Of a stretch of DNA of 64,000 bases, positions 26,265 to 36,059 are shown piece after piece. The position numbers and the translations under genes are program-made. How positions within the stretch are numbered: the first letter of the stretch is position 1; every line of letters starts with the position of its first letter. The stretch is from NCBI GenBank assembly GCA_964563135.1, contig CAZLWV010000013.1, positions 13,974 through 77,973 on the forward strand, written 5' to 3'. The DNA is from JAAYAY01 sp964563135 (GTDB taxonomy: Bacteria > Planctomycetota > Planctomycetia > Pirellulales > Thermoguttaceae). The notes under the pieces were generated by a model that made no database searches, was not told the DNA's origin, and saw only the letters and a list, made by a program, of their open reading frames with translations.

Positions 26265-27914
26265 TCAACGCAAGTACATGAATGCGTTGGAGTACAGCGG
26301 AAGGTGGCGGTAGTAGACTTCGAGCATGTAGATCGAAAGACAAGTCACGTAGAGCCGGCCGCCGTAGTCGCCCCATGCATCGTCGATCGGCTTGTGGGGG
26401 TCCCAGCTCCCTTTTTCCGGGCCTTTCTGCACCTGGGCCTTGGGAACCTCCTGGCACATGACCTTGTTCCACTTCTGCCAGGACTCGCCTTCCATGTGGT
26501 GCATGACCTGGGCGGCGTAGTACCAGTAGTAGACGTCGCGATCCTTGGTGTAGCTCAGTTGGTTCTCGGGCTCCAGCAGCCACTCGACGCCCCCGAGAAG
26601 GGCCGGATTATTGCGTTTCCAGCCCAGGTACTGGCGGCAGAGAAGCCCTTCTGCGGTCATGGCTCGGGTCGGATCGTTGCCCATTTCGTAGGGATAGCGG
26701 CTGCCGCCTTTCTGGCCCATCTTGTCGAGATAACCGCGGATATTATCCAGTGTCTTGGCGGGTACCTCGAGGCCAGCCATGCGAGCGCTCTGGAGCCCCA
26801 TGAGGATCCAGCCGGTCACCGACATGTCGCTCCGGGTGTAGGGATTGTACTTCCAGCCGCCGGGAGGGGCCTGGGTTTTCACGCAGTAGTCGACGGCCTT
26901 TTCGGCGGGTTCCTTGTAGGCGGCGCGGAGATCCGGATCGGTGGTCATGGCGTAGAGTTCGCAGATGGCAATTGTGGCCTGCCCGTGAGTGTAGAAACGG
27001 TGCTCGTAATTGCCCTCGCGGAAGAAACAGCCGTCACCGTCCTGCTGCTTGAGGAGATAGTACCAGCCGCGTTTGACGACGTCTTTGAAGTCGCCCTTCT
27101 CAACCGTGTTGCCGTCTCCCTGAAATGCGAGGAGAGCCATCGCGGTGGCCGCCTCGCGGTTCTCGCTGCGGGCACCGTCTTCGTAGGGGCCAATGAGGCT
27201 CCAGGAACCGTCCTTCTGCTGGTTTCGGGCGAGCCACTTGAGGCCGTCCACCACAGCGGCTTCCGTCAGTTTGTTGCCGCCATAGAGGGCCAGAAGGGCT
27301 CCCTTGGAGCCCGGATCGCGGCCGGTGAGCAGGTGGCCGATATTGGCCGAAACGGCGTCGCTGGCCATGGTTGTGCCGGTCATCATGGCGGCAGGGTCGA
27401 TGGGCATGGGAGCCGACTCAGGATCGAGGGATGGCAGATCGCCCAAGGCGATCTCCGGCTTCTCGACTTTCTCCAGATCGGTGCCGGCAATTGGCGAATC
27501 GTATATGAGCTGGTCGCCAAGCCTGTCTGAATCGGCGAAGCTCGCCTCGAGGTCAACCTGGTTGCGGAGGACCTGCGGGAGGAGGAGAATTGCCAAAACG
27601 ATCATCACGACCGTATGGACCAGGGCACTGATGAGCCAAGGCGGAGCGTTCTTCAGCGCGATCTCCGCGACGCCTTCCTGAGGTTCCCCCGGCGACGGCT
27701 CCTCGACCGGTTTGGCAGGAACGGCCCCCACGGCTGGGCGCGGCGCCTGCTGCTGGTGGAGGGGGCGGATTATCGGTTGGCCGGCAGACGGAGCAGGTGT
27801 CGGCCGAGCTGTTGGAATGGAGAGGCCTTGCAGGCCCGCCTGCGTCGCATCACCACCCATTTTAGCGGGTTCAGAAGGGGCCACGATGCTGCCTCTTGGC
27901 TGGAGTGGATGCAA
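26265..27914 (-). CDS. Membrane-anchored prenyltransferase/squalene-cyclase-repeat protein
   Basis: A 549-residue protein. Residues 1-95 are Pro/Ala-rich and cytoplasmic. One transmembrane helix follows at about residues 97-120 (SALVHTVVMIVLAILLLPQV). After it come alpha/alpha-toroid repeats of the prenyltransferase/squalene-oxidase type, recognisable by QxxxGSW-like turns: LARNQQKDGSW, LLKQQDGDGCF, VKTQAPPGGWKYNPY. The catalytic DxDD of true squalene cyclases is not seen, so a cyclase reaction is unlikely. Such proteins are multi-copy in planctomycetes and have no assigned function. It converges with the small exported-protein gene. A start at Met 19 is possible but would shorten only the disordered head. 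Confidence 0.85.
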   Translation of the reverse strand: MHPLQPRGSIVAPSEPAKMGGDATQAGLQGLSIPTARPTPAPSAGQPIIRPLHQQQAPRPAVGAVPAKPVEEPSPGEPQEGVAEIALKNAPPWLISALVHTVVMIVLAILLLPQVLRNQVDLEASFADSDRLGDQLIYDSPIAGTDLEKVEKPEIALGDLPSLDPESAPMPIDPAAMMTGTTMASDAVSANIGHLLTGRDPGSKGALLALYGGNKLTEAAVVDGLKWLARNQQKDGSWSLIGPYEDGARSENREAATAMALLAFQGDGNTVEKGDFKDVVKRGWYYLLKQQDGDGCFFREGNYEHRFYTHGQATIAICELYAMTTDPDLRAAYKEPAEKAVDYCVKTQAPPGGWKYNPYTRSDMSVTGWILMGLQSARMAGLEVPAKTLDNIRGYLDKMGQKGGSRYPYEMGNDPTRAMTAEGLLCRQYLGWKRNNPALLGGVEWLLEPENQLSYTKDRDVYYWYYAAQVMHHMEGESWQKWNKVMCQEVPKAQVQKGPEKGSWDPHKPIDDAWGDYGGRLYVTCLSIYMLEVYYRHLPLYSNAFMYLR

Positions 27915-28266
27915 GTGTCCCTGGTTGGCGATTCACGATGTTATGTGTGCGGCAGTGGTTCAGCACCGCCCGAAGGAAGGGAAGAGACGAGAAATGCTGA
28001 AACGCCGCTCAGCCGGGATTATAGCAGTCCCACTTCAAATCTACCAGGAACGTGCATGGTGCACAACGAAAAAGTCGTTGCCGTGCAAGGCTTTGCGGCA
28101 GACGTTTGCAGTGGATTGCAGGGCTGTAGGGATGGTAAGGCAGCAGGGGGAAGGCGGTTGGAGAAGGAAAATCTGTGATGTGGGCCTCGACGCCGGCCGA
28201 AAAGATGTTAGATTGAAGGACTTCCGTCGGAGGGCCCGCGAAGCTGGTCCGTCGCGGAAACCATGA
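27915..28266. other. Region upstream of tRNA-fMet
   Basis: About 350 bases with no convincing gene. It should contain the promoter of the minus-strand prenyltransferase-repeat gene and that of the tRNA. I could not pick a clear -35/-10 pair for the tRNA. Short frames exist but have no ribosome-binding site or recognisable sequence. Confidence 0.45.
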
Positions 28267-28650
<384 letters not shown>

Positions 28651-28698
28651 GGCCAGAGAGGCGGCAAAGGGGCAGGGCGAAGCCGCCGGGCTGGGCTG

Positions 28699-29049
28699 TT
28701 ACCAATCGCCCAGGTATTCCAGACGGTCGCGGAGCGCCTCGGCCGAGAGCGTGCCGGCCAAGTGGAGAGTGCGCCGCAGCAAGTCGCCGATGGGGCGTTG
28801 GCTCGATACGACGATTCCCGCATGACGCCGGCCTTGCCCGATCCAGGTCGCGTGCAAGGCCGCGAAGTGCGCTACGTTGAACGTCAGCAGTACGCGGCCT
28901 TGGCTGGCCGCATAGAGAAGCTGCGATTCGTCCGATTCGCCCCGCCGGCCGAGTTCGGGTGTACTGACGGCATCCAGGCCAGCTTTCCGCAGGGCGGGAG
29001 CGACGGCCGCGCAGACGTCTTCGTCGGTGAGAAGTCGCGGGGCACTCAT
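28699..29049 (-). CDS. DUF5615 PIN-like toxin of a type II toxin-antitoxin pair
   Basis: A 116-residue protein with the DUF5615 pattern: an acidic PIN-type opening (RLLTDEDVCAAVAPALRKAG), then DAVSTPELGRRGESDESQLL, then YAASQGRVLLTFNVAHFAAL, where the second acidic/Asn cluster would complete the metal site. These are mini PIN-fold nucleases predicted to be toxins that cut RNA. The start ATG at 29049 overlaps the stop of the upstream DUF433 gene by four bases (ATGA), the standard antitoxin-toxin coupling. It lies between two integrase remnants, consistent with cargo of a lost mobile element. Confidence 0.85.
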   Translation of the reverse strand: MSAPRLLTDEDVCAAVAPALRKAGLDAVSTPELGRRGESDESQLLYAASQGRVLLTFNVAHFAALHATWIGQGRRHAGIVVSSQRPIGDLLRRTLHLAGTLSAEALRDRLEYLGDW

Positions 29050-29330
29050 GGGGCCGCGGGGCCGCCGGCGTGCCGGGCCTTGACCGCCGTCTCATCGTCG
29101 GTCGCCACGTCGGCCTCGATTTCGTCCAGGTGGTCGTAGGCGAAGGCCAAGGCGTCGTGAACGTCGGCCGGCTTCAGCGCGGGATACTGCTGGAGGATCT
29201 CTTCGACGCCCATCCCCTGCCGGTAGCAACTCAGGATTGCCACGACCCGAATACGGGTCCCCACGACCACCGGTTGTCCGCCACAGCGGGTAGGGTCTTG
29301 CTCGATGTTGCGATAGTCCAGCTTGGGCAT
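29046..29330 (-). CDS. DUF433 antitoxin
   Basis: A 94-residue protein starting at ATG 29330 (MPKLDYRNIEQDPTRCGGQP); an in-frame extension to 29390 is atypical. The DUF433 helix-turn-helix region includes CGGQPVVVGTRIRVVAILSC and YRQGMGVEEILQQYPALKPA, which fits a DNA-binding antitoxin that represses its own operon. An acidic C-terminal tail (DHLDEIEADVATDDETAVKA) could block the toxin active site. It is coupled to the DUF5615 gene by a four-base overlap and gives a complete toxin-antitoxin module. Confidence 0.88.
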   Translation of the reverse strand: MPKLDYRNIEQDPTRCGGQPVVVGTRIRVVAILSCYRQGMGVEEILQQYPALKPADVHDALAFAYDHLDEIEADVATDDETAVKARHAGGPAAP

Positions 29331-29650
29331 GGCACGGATTCCATAAGGTCGCACGGGGCAGTGGAATAGCCCTTTCGCCCATTCTACCACATGACGCTCT
29401 CCCAGTCGATTCCAGCCAAGGCGTCCGCCACCACCCGCGCAGGCCGAGGGGCCCGATTTCCCGAGGGATTAGCGCAGGTTCTGGAACAATCTTGGCCAGA
29501 CTTCCAGTCCCGCCCGTTTCACTCGTGAGCCGGATTCTGTCACTTGCAGATCGTGCTAGAGGGCAATCGGCGGGCTGTTGCCGAGCGCGGGCGGCCTCAG
29601 CTTCGTCGCTTGCCGGTCAGGAGTCTGCACCAGGCCCTGCCGTCCTGCCC
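29331..29650. other. Intergenic region with a second integrase scar
   Basis: About 320 bases upstream of the toxin-antitoxin pair and downstream of the sialidase gene. It holds the promoter side of the antitoxin gene and the decayed integrase fragment at 29528-29585. Nothing else is recognised. Confidence 0.5.
29528..29585 (-). pseudogene. Second decayed fragment of an integrase C-terminus
   Basis: Fifty-eight bases align with 28515-28572 at about 48 identical positions by eye. Minus-strand reading gives LGNSPPIAL, a stop, then HDLQVTESGS, plainly the same integrase C-terminal motif as at the tRNA (LGNSPRIAL..LQVTESD), with an in-frame TAG. It carries no complete domain. Together with the first remnant it brackets the toxin-antitoxin genes, so either two elements integrated in tandem or one integrase gene was duplicated. 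Confidence 0.7.
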
Positions 29651-31486
29651 TCACTCCGCGGCGGCGGCGGTCACGGACTCGATGAGCAGGCCGAACGGGT
29701 CAGCTTCCACTGCGGCACTCTGCACGTGCAAGTAGCTGATCCCGTTGCGAGTCGGGAAGACGCGGGGAAGATCGTGCCAGGCGCTCTGGCCAATGCGGAA
29801 ACGAGCCTGGTCTTCGTCCCAGCGGATCTCGAGGCTAGCCCAAGCGTCAGGCTCCAGGCAGGGGACATCGTTGATGCATCCCTTGGCGTCGAGCCGCAAC
29901 ACGTGTTGTGCGAAATGAGACACCACCGGGTCTACCGGGTTGAACCAGCGGTCAACGAGGCATATCTGCGAACCTTGTGAATCCTTGGGCATCCGCAGAC
30001 GCAACTTGAGGCTGCCAGATTGCCAGGAGGGGAAATTCCATACAGCCCCTTCCGGCTCGGCGACGAGCCGCGGGTCGGGGTGACGAGCCACCTGGAGTAC
30101 TTCGCGAGGCAGTCCGTCCGGGTGAGGAACCAAGGATGCGCCGGGGCGGCGATTGTAGGCGCAGTGCCCGCTCACGCCACGGAAGTTCCCGGCCACGCTC
30201 TTCAGATACTGCTGCACGGACCAGCCGCCGAGCCCGAAGGCGAAATTCTCTTCCCGGCGGTCTTCCAGCAGCCAGTCGGGATCGAAGATGATCAGCCGGC
30301 GGCAGAGGGCATGCTGGCCGAACGCGAGCAGGATCTTCCCCTCGGGCAGTTCCACGGCCTGCGACTGATGAATACTCTTGTCGAGAGAGTCGGCGTTGCC
30401 GCCCGAGGTACGAAAATCGCCGTCGTTGCGGCGATCGTTGAGGTACAGTTCGCGAAACCCGCGCCATGTCTTGCCGTCATCGGCCGAGATGGCGGCGTGG
30501 ATCACATCGCGATTGGTGAAGAAATCTTCGCTGCGCCCCTCGCGCTCCGATGCATTCAGCCCGGGCTGCGTATCGTGGTCCAATTCAGGAAGGGGCGACG
30601 AGTTGTTCCAGACCAGCAGCAGGCGCCCGTCGCTCATGCCGAACAGCAGCGGCATGGTGATCGTGGCATAGAACCGGGATGCGGCGGGCGGGGTCCACGA
30701 GTCGCCGCCATCGGCAGAAAACGATTCGTAATGGCAGTCCTGGGAGGTGCGGATCAGCATCCACAGCCGGCCGTCGGAGAATTCCACCACGGTCGGCTCA
30801 CAACCATAGTTCTGCCAGCGAACGCCCTTGTGGGGCCACTCGACGCGGTGGGGAGGGGGGCTGGGCAGAAGCACCTCACGCCAGGTTGCACCGTCGTCGT
30901 CGGAGAGCAGGACCCCCGGCTGGGTCGGGCCGTTGATGCTGCATTGGATGGGCTGGACCCAGCGGTGCCGCCCGCGCAGCGGCAGAGGCAAGCGAGCCAG
31001 AAACCCTGCGTGGCGGCCGGCGAGACTCGGCGTGAACGGACCTTGAGGCCCCTGGATGGAACGAACTGCAACCAGCCCGACCCCTTCGACCGATTGAAGA
31101 ACGGGCCATGCCGGCTCACCATGGCTGGGACGATTCGCCTTGCACAGAACCGTAAGGAAATCGCCCGACCACGGACTGCGCACCATGGCGCCGGCCGTCG
31201 CATCTTCCACAGGCACTTCTCGCCAACTCAGACCGCAGTCAACGCTGGAGAGGTAGATGGGCTGGCTGGCATCGCCTTTGTTGCCGGTGCCATGCCGGAA
31301 ACCGTAATGCCGGATCTCGCCATCGGGCATCACCATCAGGCCGCGGCACGCGTTCTCCGGCGGGACGCCGACCACCTGCGGGGCATGAATTCGCCGCAGG
31401 GCCTCGAGGATTGCCGGATCCGTCTCCGCCAACACGACCGAGTGGAAACTGATGGCCCAGAACAGGGCCGTGATGATCCATTTCAT
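29651..31486 (-). CDS. Exported BNR-repeat sialidase-like glycosidase
   Basis: A 611-residue protein. The start is ATG 31486 (MKWIITALFWAISFHSVVLA) with AGAGGTGA ahead of it; the in-frame extension to 31729 has no signal peptide. A signal peptide is cleaved near VLAETD. Four Asp-box motifs of the six-bladed sialidase propeller are visible: SSVDCGLSW, SDDDGATW, SADGGDSW and SADDGKTW. A C-terminal beta domain follows residue 440. The FRIP motif of classical sialidases is not seen, so the substrate may not be sialic acid. It leads a carbohydrate-active neighbourhood, with a GH172 gene 286 bases away on the same strand. Confidence 0.88.
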   Translation of the reverse strand: MKWIITALFWAISFHSVVLAETDPAILEALRRIHAPQVVGVPPENACRGLMVMPDGEIRHYGFRHGTGNKGDASQPIYLSSVDCGLSWREVPVEDATAGAMVRSPWSGDFLTVLCKANRPSHGEPAWPVLQSVEGVGLVAVRSIQGPQGPFTPSLAGRHAGFLARLPLPLRGRHRWVQPIQCSINGPTQPGVLLSDDDGATWREVLLPSPPPHRVEWPHKGVRWQNYGCEPTVVEFSDGRLWMLIRTSQDCHYESFSADGGDSWTPPAASRFYATITMPLLFGMSDGRLLLVWNNSSPLPELDHDTQPGLNASEREGRSEDFFTNRDVIHAAISADDGKTWRGFRELYLNDRRNDGDFRTSGGNADSLDKSIHQSQAVELPEGKILLAFGQHALCRRLIIFDPDWLLEDRREENFAFGLGGWSVQQYLKSVAGNFRGVSGHCAYNRRPGASLVPHPDGLPREVLQVARHPDPRLVAEPEGAVWNFPSWQSGSLKLRLRMPKDSQGSQICLVDRWFNPVDPVVSHFAQHVLRLDAKGCINDVPCLEPDAWASLEIRWDEDQARFRIGQSAWHDLPRVFPTRNGISYLHVQSAAVEADPFGLLIESVTAAAAE

Positions 31487-31771
31487 GACAGTCACCTCTT
31501 CACGAATCATGGAAAGCAACCATGGATGAGATTCGCGACTTTCGCCTGCAACCACGGCCAGGGGCGATGGCCGGGGGTTGGTGCGGGGCAGTTCGACCGG
31601 AGTTGTGCCGGGGGTTCTGACGCGGATCATAGCAAATTGGACGCGGGTACAGGTGCCGGTGGCGATGGAGGCATCGAAGCAGCAAACGGCAATCCGCCCT
31701 TCATCAGCGTCTGGCGCGTTGAGACGCACCCTGACCGGCCGAGGAATCTCGCGGAAAGCCCGAACCGTTGA

Positions 31772-32977
31772 CTACTTCTGTTCCGCCACCTGGAGTGGGC
31801 CGATGCGAAGGTTTTCGAGAGGCGGGAGGGCCGGGAACGCTGCGTGAGGCTCCGCCTGGTACCAGAAAGCCACGGAGGCAATGTCGTCTTCGAGCGGCAG
31901 ATATCGCCCCGATTTGTCCTGCATCCAGCCAAGAGCCTGGATCGTAACCCGCAGGTCCTTCCGGAAGCGAACGGGATCGACCAGGTGCCAGCGGTAGAGG
32001 CCAAAACGCTGCCCGGGCAGATAGGCCACATCGGGTGGAAGGACCTGCGCCAATCCCGAATGGGGCGTACTGAAGGGCTGGTAGAGTTTCTTCTCGCGGT
32101 TCTCGAAGTTGTAGGACCCGCAGAAGTAGTCTTCGGTGCCGGTGCCGCAGATGGTAGGAAACTCCTGGTCGCCGTCGAGGTAGAACTTGATCTCCCCCTC
32201 GCCCCACCAGCCGGGGCTGCGGACCTCCCAGGCCATGTAGGTGCCCACATAGTGTCCGCTGCCTTGCACGCCGTCGAGGATCGTGTAGACGGTCTTCGCC
32301 GGCAGTTTGGGAACCCGCCGGAACTGGGCGTGGAAGTAGGCGGCGTCTTCGGGCACCTCGGTGAGGGTGTAGTTGATCTGGTAGTAGATGGTCATCTGGC
32401 TGTCGTCGAGGTTCTCCAGGGTGACCTTGGCGCTTTTGCGGAAGGGCATCGACCAGTAGCAGTTGAACGCGCTGCCCGGATTGACGCAGACGGGTAGGGA
32501 GTTGATCTGGCAGTATTTTCCCCAGCCGCAGGCAAAGAAGTCGCCCATGGGAACTTCGACGGACGGTTTCTGCTCGCCGTCCCAGTAGAAGCGGAGAATG
32601 AAGGAGCGGGTTTTGTCGATCGGGGCAGGAGTCATCCAGATCTGCTGGATCGCCCCGGGACCAGTGATCTCGCCGAGGGTGAAGGTGGACCTGGCGGGGA
32701 TCCGGGTGTAGGGTGAGACTTTCCATCCCCGACCGAGGTCGCGAGCGGCATTGAGGGCGGGACCGTCGATCGACATCCCCCCTTTACCTTTCTCGCCCGT
32801 GAAGTTCTCCGGGCTGATCGAACGCGACTCGGCATTGGAAAGGCGGCTGAGGTTGCCGAGATTCAGGTCGAGCCCATCAAAGGCGGACGGAGTTGACTGG
32901 GCGAACACGGCCGAATCAAGGGCGAGGAGGCCGAGAAGGGCAGCCGGCATGAGGAAGAAGTTGGCTGCAGCGCGCAT
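31772..32977 (-). CDS. Exported DUF2961 protein, glycoside hydrolase family 172
   Basis: A 401-residue protein with signal peptide MRAAANFFLMPAALLGLLAL (cleaved near VFAQST). The DUF2961 fold is complete: WKVSPYTRIPARSTFTLGEI, GPGAIQQIWMTPAP, LRFYWDGEQKPSVEVPMGDF and FNCYWSMPFRKSAKVTLENL. The conserved acidic block WGEGEIKFYLDGDQEFPTIC continues with GTGTEDYF. GH172 includes difructose-anhydride synthases/hydrolases and arabinofuranosidases, with glutamates in the EGE and TEDYF motifs as catalytic residues. The exact sugar is open. It is transcribed ahead of the sialidase gene and may share its operon. Confidence 0.92.
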   Translation of the reverse strand: MRAAANFFLMPAALLGLLALDSAVFAQSTPSAFDGLDLNLGNLSRLSNAESRSISPENFTGEKGKGGMSIDGPALNAARDLGRGWKVSPYTRIPARSTFTLGEITGPGAIQQIWMTPAPIDKTRSFILRFYWDGEQKPSVEVPMGDFFACGWGKYCQINSLPVCVNPGSAFNCYWSMPFRKSAKVTLENLDDSQMTIYYQINYTLTEVPEDAAYFHAQFRRVPKLPAKTVYTILDGVQGSGHYVGTYMAWEVRSPGWWGEGEIKFYLDGDQEFPTICGTGTEDYFCGSYNFENREKKLYQPFSTPHSGLAQVLPPDVAYLPGQRFGLYRWHLVDPVRFRKDLRVTIQALGWMQDKSGRYLPLEDDIASVAFWYQAEPHAAFPALPPLENLRIGPLQVAEQK

Positions 32978-33620
32978 GGGATTCTCCTTCAGTAGCGGAC
33001 CGGAATGCAGAAGGGCTGGGGTCGATTTCCGCCTATGCTACCGTCTCCGGTGACAAATACAAGCGGATGGACGAATCGTCTGCATGCCAGAGTGGCCGTT
33101 TTCTTGACAGTCGTGGAGTGGACAGGTCAAATCACGGCAGGCCGGTGGGAGCGGCAGTGGACGACCGCGGCAGGGGCTGCCGGGAAGACGGGCAGGGGCC
33201 GATCGGGCCGCTCCGTGAAGCATCAGCCCACGGAAGCCGCTGACGAGCCGCCGATGGCGCCTGCCGGTGTCCGCGGGAGGCCCCCACGCCTGGTCAGAGG
33301 TTCTGAGGCGTCCAAATAGACTTGCACGATTCCAAGAGATCCGGCCCTCCGCCGCCACCCTTCGGGAGGCGGCTTCAAGGAGATGGCCCATTCTGGGAAT
33401 CACGCAACCCGATTTAGCGAAGACGCAGGTTGTAAGGGCTGGGAACGACGCGCTGCGTGGTTGGGCATTGTTCTCCAGTCGCCTCGAGTAGCGGAAGGCT
33501 GAATTTGGGGCAGTCGAGACCCGCATCGGGCGAACCTGGGATGTAGATTTTCAACGGAACTCAGGGAGACCTGCAGGGTGGGGGTGGCCTGGTGCCCCTC
33601 AGCACGTTGGAGAACGGTCG
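32978..33620. other. Long intergenic region holding a dispersed repeat
   Basis: About 640 bases between the divergent GH172 and glgX genes. Copy B of the dispersed repeat is at 33316-33417. Promoters for both genes must be here. GGAG at 33609-33612 is the ribosome-binding site of glgX. No ORF here looks real; several reading frames overlap the repeat. Confidence 0.55.
33316..33417. repeat. Dispersed structured repeat, copy B
   Basis: About 100 bases matching copy A at 25104-25199 with roughly one change in five. GCCGCC (33351-33356) and GGCGGC (33368-33373) pair around ACCCTTCGGGA. The outer arms GATTCC and GGAATC are conserved as in copy A. Here it lies in mid-intergenic DNA rather than at a stop codon. 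Confidence 0.7.
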
Positions 33621-35681
33621 ATGAACGAATGGGTGCGAGCCGAAGGATCACTGGATCCTCCCGGCTGCTCGTGGGTCGAAAACGAGAAGGCATGGAATTT
33701 CGTGCTTTACTCCCGATCGGCCAGCAGCGTGACACTTCTTCTTTACGGCCGCCGCGACGTGGTCACCCCGCTGCTGGAATACCCGCTGGATCCGCGGCGG
33801 AACAAATCGGGGCCGATCTGGCATTGCCGGATTCCGCGAGCGAAGGTGCCCGGCGCCAAGTACTACGCGTATCGCGTCTCCGGCCCGGTCGTCGAGGGGC
33901 AGGGCTTTCACGCGTTCGATGCGGAGAAGATTCTCCTGGACCCGTATGCCATGGCCGTCTATTTTCCCGACACGTTTGACCGGGAGGCGGCTCGCCGGCC
34001 TGGACCGAACGACGGGAAGGCGCCGTTGGGCGTGATCGATCCGGACCGGGAGTTCGACTGGGAAGGCGACCGCTACGTGCAGCACGGTCACGACCTGGTG
34101 ATTTACGAGATGCATGTGAAGGGACTCACCGAGCATGCCAGTTCGGGCGTTACCAAGACGAAGCGCGGGACCTACGCGGGGGTGATCGAGAAGATCCCGC
34201 ACCTTGTGGAACTGGGGATCACGGCGGTCGAGCTGATGCCGGTTTACCAGTTCGATCCCCAGGAGAAGAATTACTGGGGCTACATGCCGCTGAACTTCTT
34301 CTCGCCCCACAGCGACTACTCGGCGTCGGCCCGGTCACGGCATCAGCGGAACGAATTCCGCCAGATGGTCAAGGAGCTTCATCGGGCGGGGATCGAGGTC
34401 ATACTCGACGTGGTCTACAATCACACCTGCGAAGGCGACCAGCGGGGGCCGACCTACAGCTACCGCGGCATCGACAACGACTTCTACTACATGGGGTCGC
34501 GCCACCCGCATTTTCCCTATGCGAACCTGAGCGGGTGCGGCAACACACTCGACGCTTCAAGCGTGGCCGTCCAGAAACTGATCGTCGACAGCCTCCGCTA
34601 CTGGCGCGAAGAGATGCACATCGACGGATTCCGTTTCGACCTGGCGTCGATATTCGCCATGAAGTCCAACGGGCAGCTCGATACGGAGCACCCACCCCTG
34701 TTCGGCCAGATCATTTCCAACAAGGGCCTGCGGCACACGCGGTTGATCGCCGAACCGTGGGATGCTGCCGGAACCTACCAGCTTGGCCAATCCTTCCCGG
34801 GTTGGATGTGGATGCAATGGAACGCCAAGTACCGCGACACGATCCAGCAATTCGTCCGCGGTGACTACGGTATCGTGGCAGAACTGATGACCCGCCTCTA
34901 CGGCAGTTGTGACCTCTTTCCGGACGATCGCTACCACTCGTGCCGGCCCTGGCAGTCGATCAACTATGTGACCTCACACGACGGATCGACGCTCTACGAC
35001 CTGGTGTCCTACGAGCAGAAGAACAACTGGGCCAACGGCCACGAGAACACAGACGGCTGGAGCGAATACAAGTGGAATTGCGGCCACGAGGGAGACGTGG
35101 ACGTGCCGCGCGAGGTGGTCCAGCTCCGGAAACGGCAGGTGAAGAACCTGTTCTGCCTACTCATGCTCTCCAACGGAATACCCATGTTCCGCATGGGAGA
35201 CGAGTTTCTGCAGACCCAGGGGGGCAACAACAACGCCTACAACCAGGACAACGAGACGAGCTGGCTGGACTGGCGGCGGCTGGAGGAACACCGCGACGTT
35301 TTCCGTTTTGCCAAGGAAATGATCGCCTTCCGCAAAGCCACGCGGAGCATCGCGAGATCGGCCTTCTGGCGCGACGACGTCCGCTGGTACGGAACCAGCC
35401 TGTCGGCCGATCTGACGGCCGGTTCGCGTGTGCTGGCCTTTTCGCTGGCGGGGGCGTCGACGAACTCCGATGATCTCTACGTGATGATCAATGCCCACCG
35501 AAAGCCGCTCGCGTTCGGGATCCACGAGGGGAGCTTGGGACAGTGGCGATTGGCGATTGACACCGCGCTGGCCTCGCCCGACGATATCCGCGCTCCCAAT
35601 GCACGGCCGTTGGTGAACGCTCCGACATATGAGGTCCAGGGCAATGCGGTGGTGGTGCTGGTCAGGCCGCGATCCTGGTAG
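33621..35681 (+). CDS. glgX: Glycogen debranching enzyme GlgX (GH13 isoamylase type)
   Basis: A 686-residue enzyme that cleaves alpha-1,6 branches of limit-dextrin glycogen in the cytoplasm. The N-terminal CBM48/isoamylase-N domain (FVLYSRSASSVTLLLYGRRD) is followed by the GH13 barrel. Region I is VVYNHTCEGD. Region II is DGFRFDLAS, with the nucleophile Asp near residue 340. Region III is RLIAEPWDAAG, with the acid Glu near 378. Region IV is YVTSHDGSTLYD, with Asp near 454. The length is normal. The start ATG 33621 has GGAG eight bases upstream. No other glycogen gene is adjacent, so it is a stand-alone locus. Confidence 0.96.
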   Translation: MNEWVRAEGSLDPPGCSWVENEKAWNFVLYSRSASSVTLLLYGRRDVVTPLLEYPLDPRRNKSGPIWHCRIPRAKVPGAKYYAYRVSGPVVEGQGFHAFDAEKILLDPYAMAVYFPDTFDREAARRPGPNDGKAPLGVIDPDREFDWEGDRYVQHGHDLVIYEMHVKGLTEHASSGVTKTKRGTYAGVIEKIPHLVELGITAVELMPVYQFDPQEKNYWGYMPLNFFSPHSDYSASARSRHQRNEFRQMVKELHRAGIEVILDVVYNHTCEGDQRGPTYSYRGIDNDFYYMGSRHPHFPYANLSGCGNTLDASSVAVQKLIVDSLRYWREEMHIDGFRFDLASIFAMKSNGQLDTEHPPLFGQIISNKGLRHTRLIAEPWDAAGTYQLGQSFPGWMWMQWNAKYRDTIQQFVRGDYGIVAELMTRLYGSCDLFPDDRYHSCRPWQSINYVTSHDGSTLYDLVSYEQKNNWANGHENTDGWSEYKWNCGHEGDVDVPREVVQLRKRQVKNLFCLLMLSNGIPMFRMGDEFLQTQGGNNNAYNQDNETSWLDWRRLEEHRDVFRFAKEMIAFRKATRSIARSAFWRDDVRWYGTSLSADLTAGSRVLAFSLAGASTNSDDLYVMINAHRKPLAFGIHEGSLGQWRLAIDTALASPDDIRAPNARPLVNAPTYEVQGNAVVVLVRPRSW

Positions 35682-36059
35682 GTCGCCGGGCCGCCGAGCC
35701 GAATGCCTGGCGTGGACCAGGAGCACCTGGTACCGAAGGCGTGCTTGACTGCGGAATCAGCCTCCGATCCGTGCAAGGATCGACTCGTTGTCTCGCTCGG
35801 CCGCGGGTGAGATTCCATGGTGGGGCATTCGGTTGACCGCCGGTTCGACACCATGCGGGGTACCAGGCCGCACGGCATCCCATGTTGTCGATCGTCTCGG
35901 CAAGTCCCCTCCGATCCTCCACGATCACTTCCCATCCTTCCTCGAATTGGCCCGCGAGCTGCGGCTACTTGGCTTCGTTTCAAGAACCGGGTATCCTACA
36001 ACTCTCACGCGAGCCACTTCGGCCTTTGGCGGCACTCTCCACCAGGAGGATTCATAGTC
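35682..36059. other. Intergenic region upstream of the SNF2-type helicase
   Basis: About 380 bases. It has a good promoter candidate near the end and the strong ribosome-binding site AGGAGG at 36044-36049. The remainder contains only an out-of-context frame without a ribosome-binding site. Confidence 0.5.
35969..35997 (+). promoter_or_regulatory. Sigma-70-type promoter candidate for the SNF2 gene
   Basis: TTGGCT (35969-35974) and TATCCT (35992-35997) are separated by exactly 17 bases, about 60 bases before the ATG at 36060. Both hexamers keep the most conserved positions of the -35 and -10 consensus. The assignment is from pattern alone. Confidence 0.4.

Noticed and set aside
26304..27530. 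Plus-strand frame of 408 codons antisense to the prenyltransferase-repeat gene
   Set aside because: The minus strand carries repeat motifs and a transmembrane helix; this frame has only Val/Gly/Ala/His-rich noise.
30020..31771. Plus-strand frame of 583 codons antisense to the sialidase-like gene
   Set aside because: Asp boxes and a signal peptide on the minus strand decide the coding strand.
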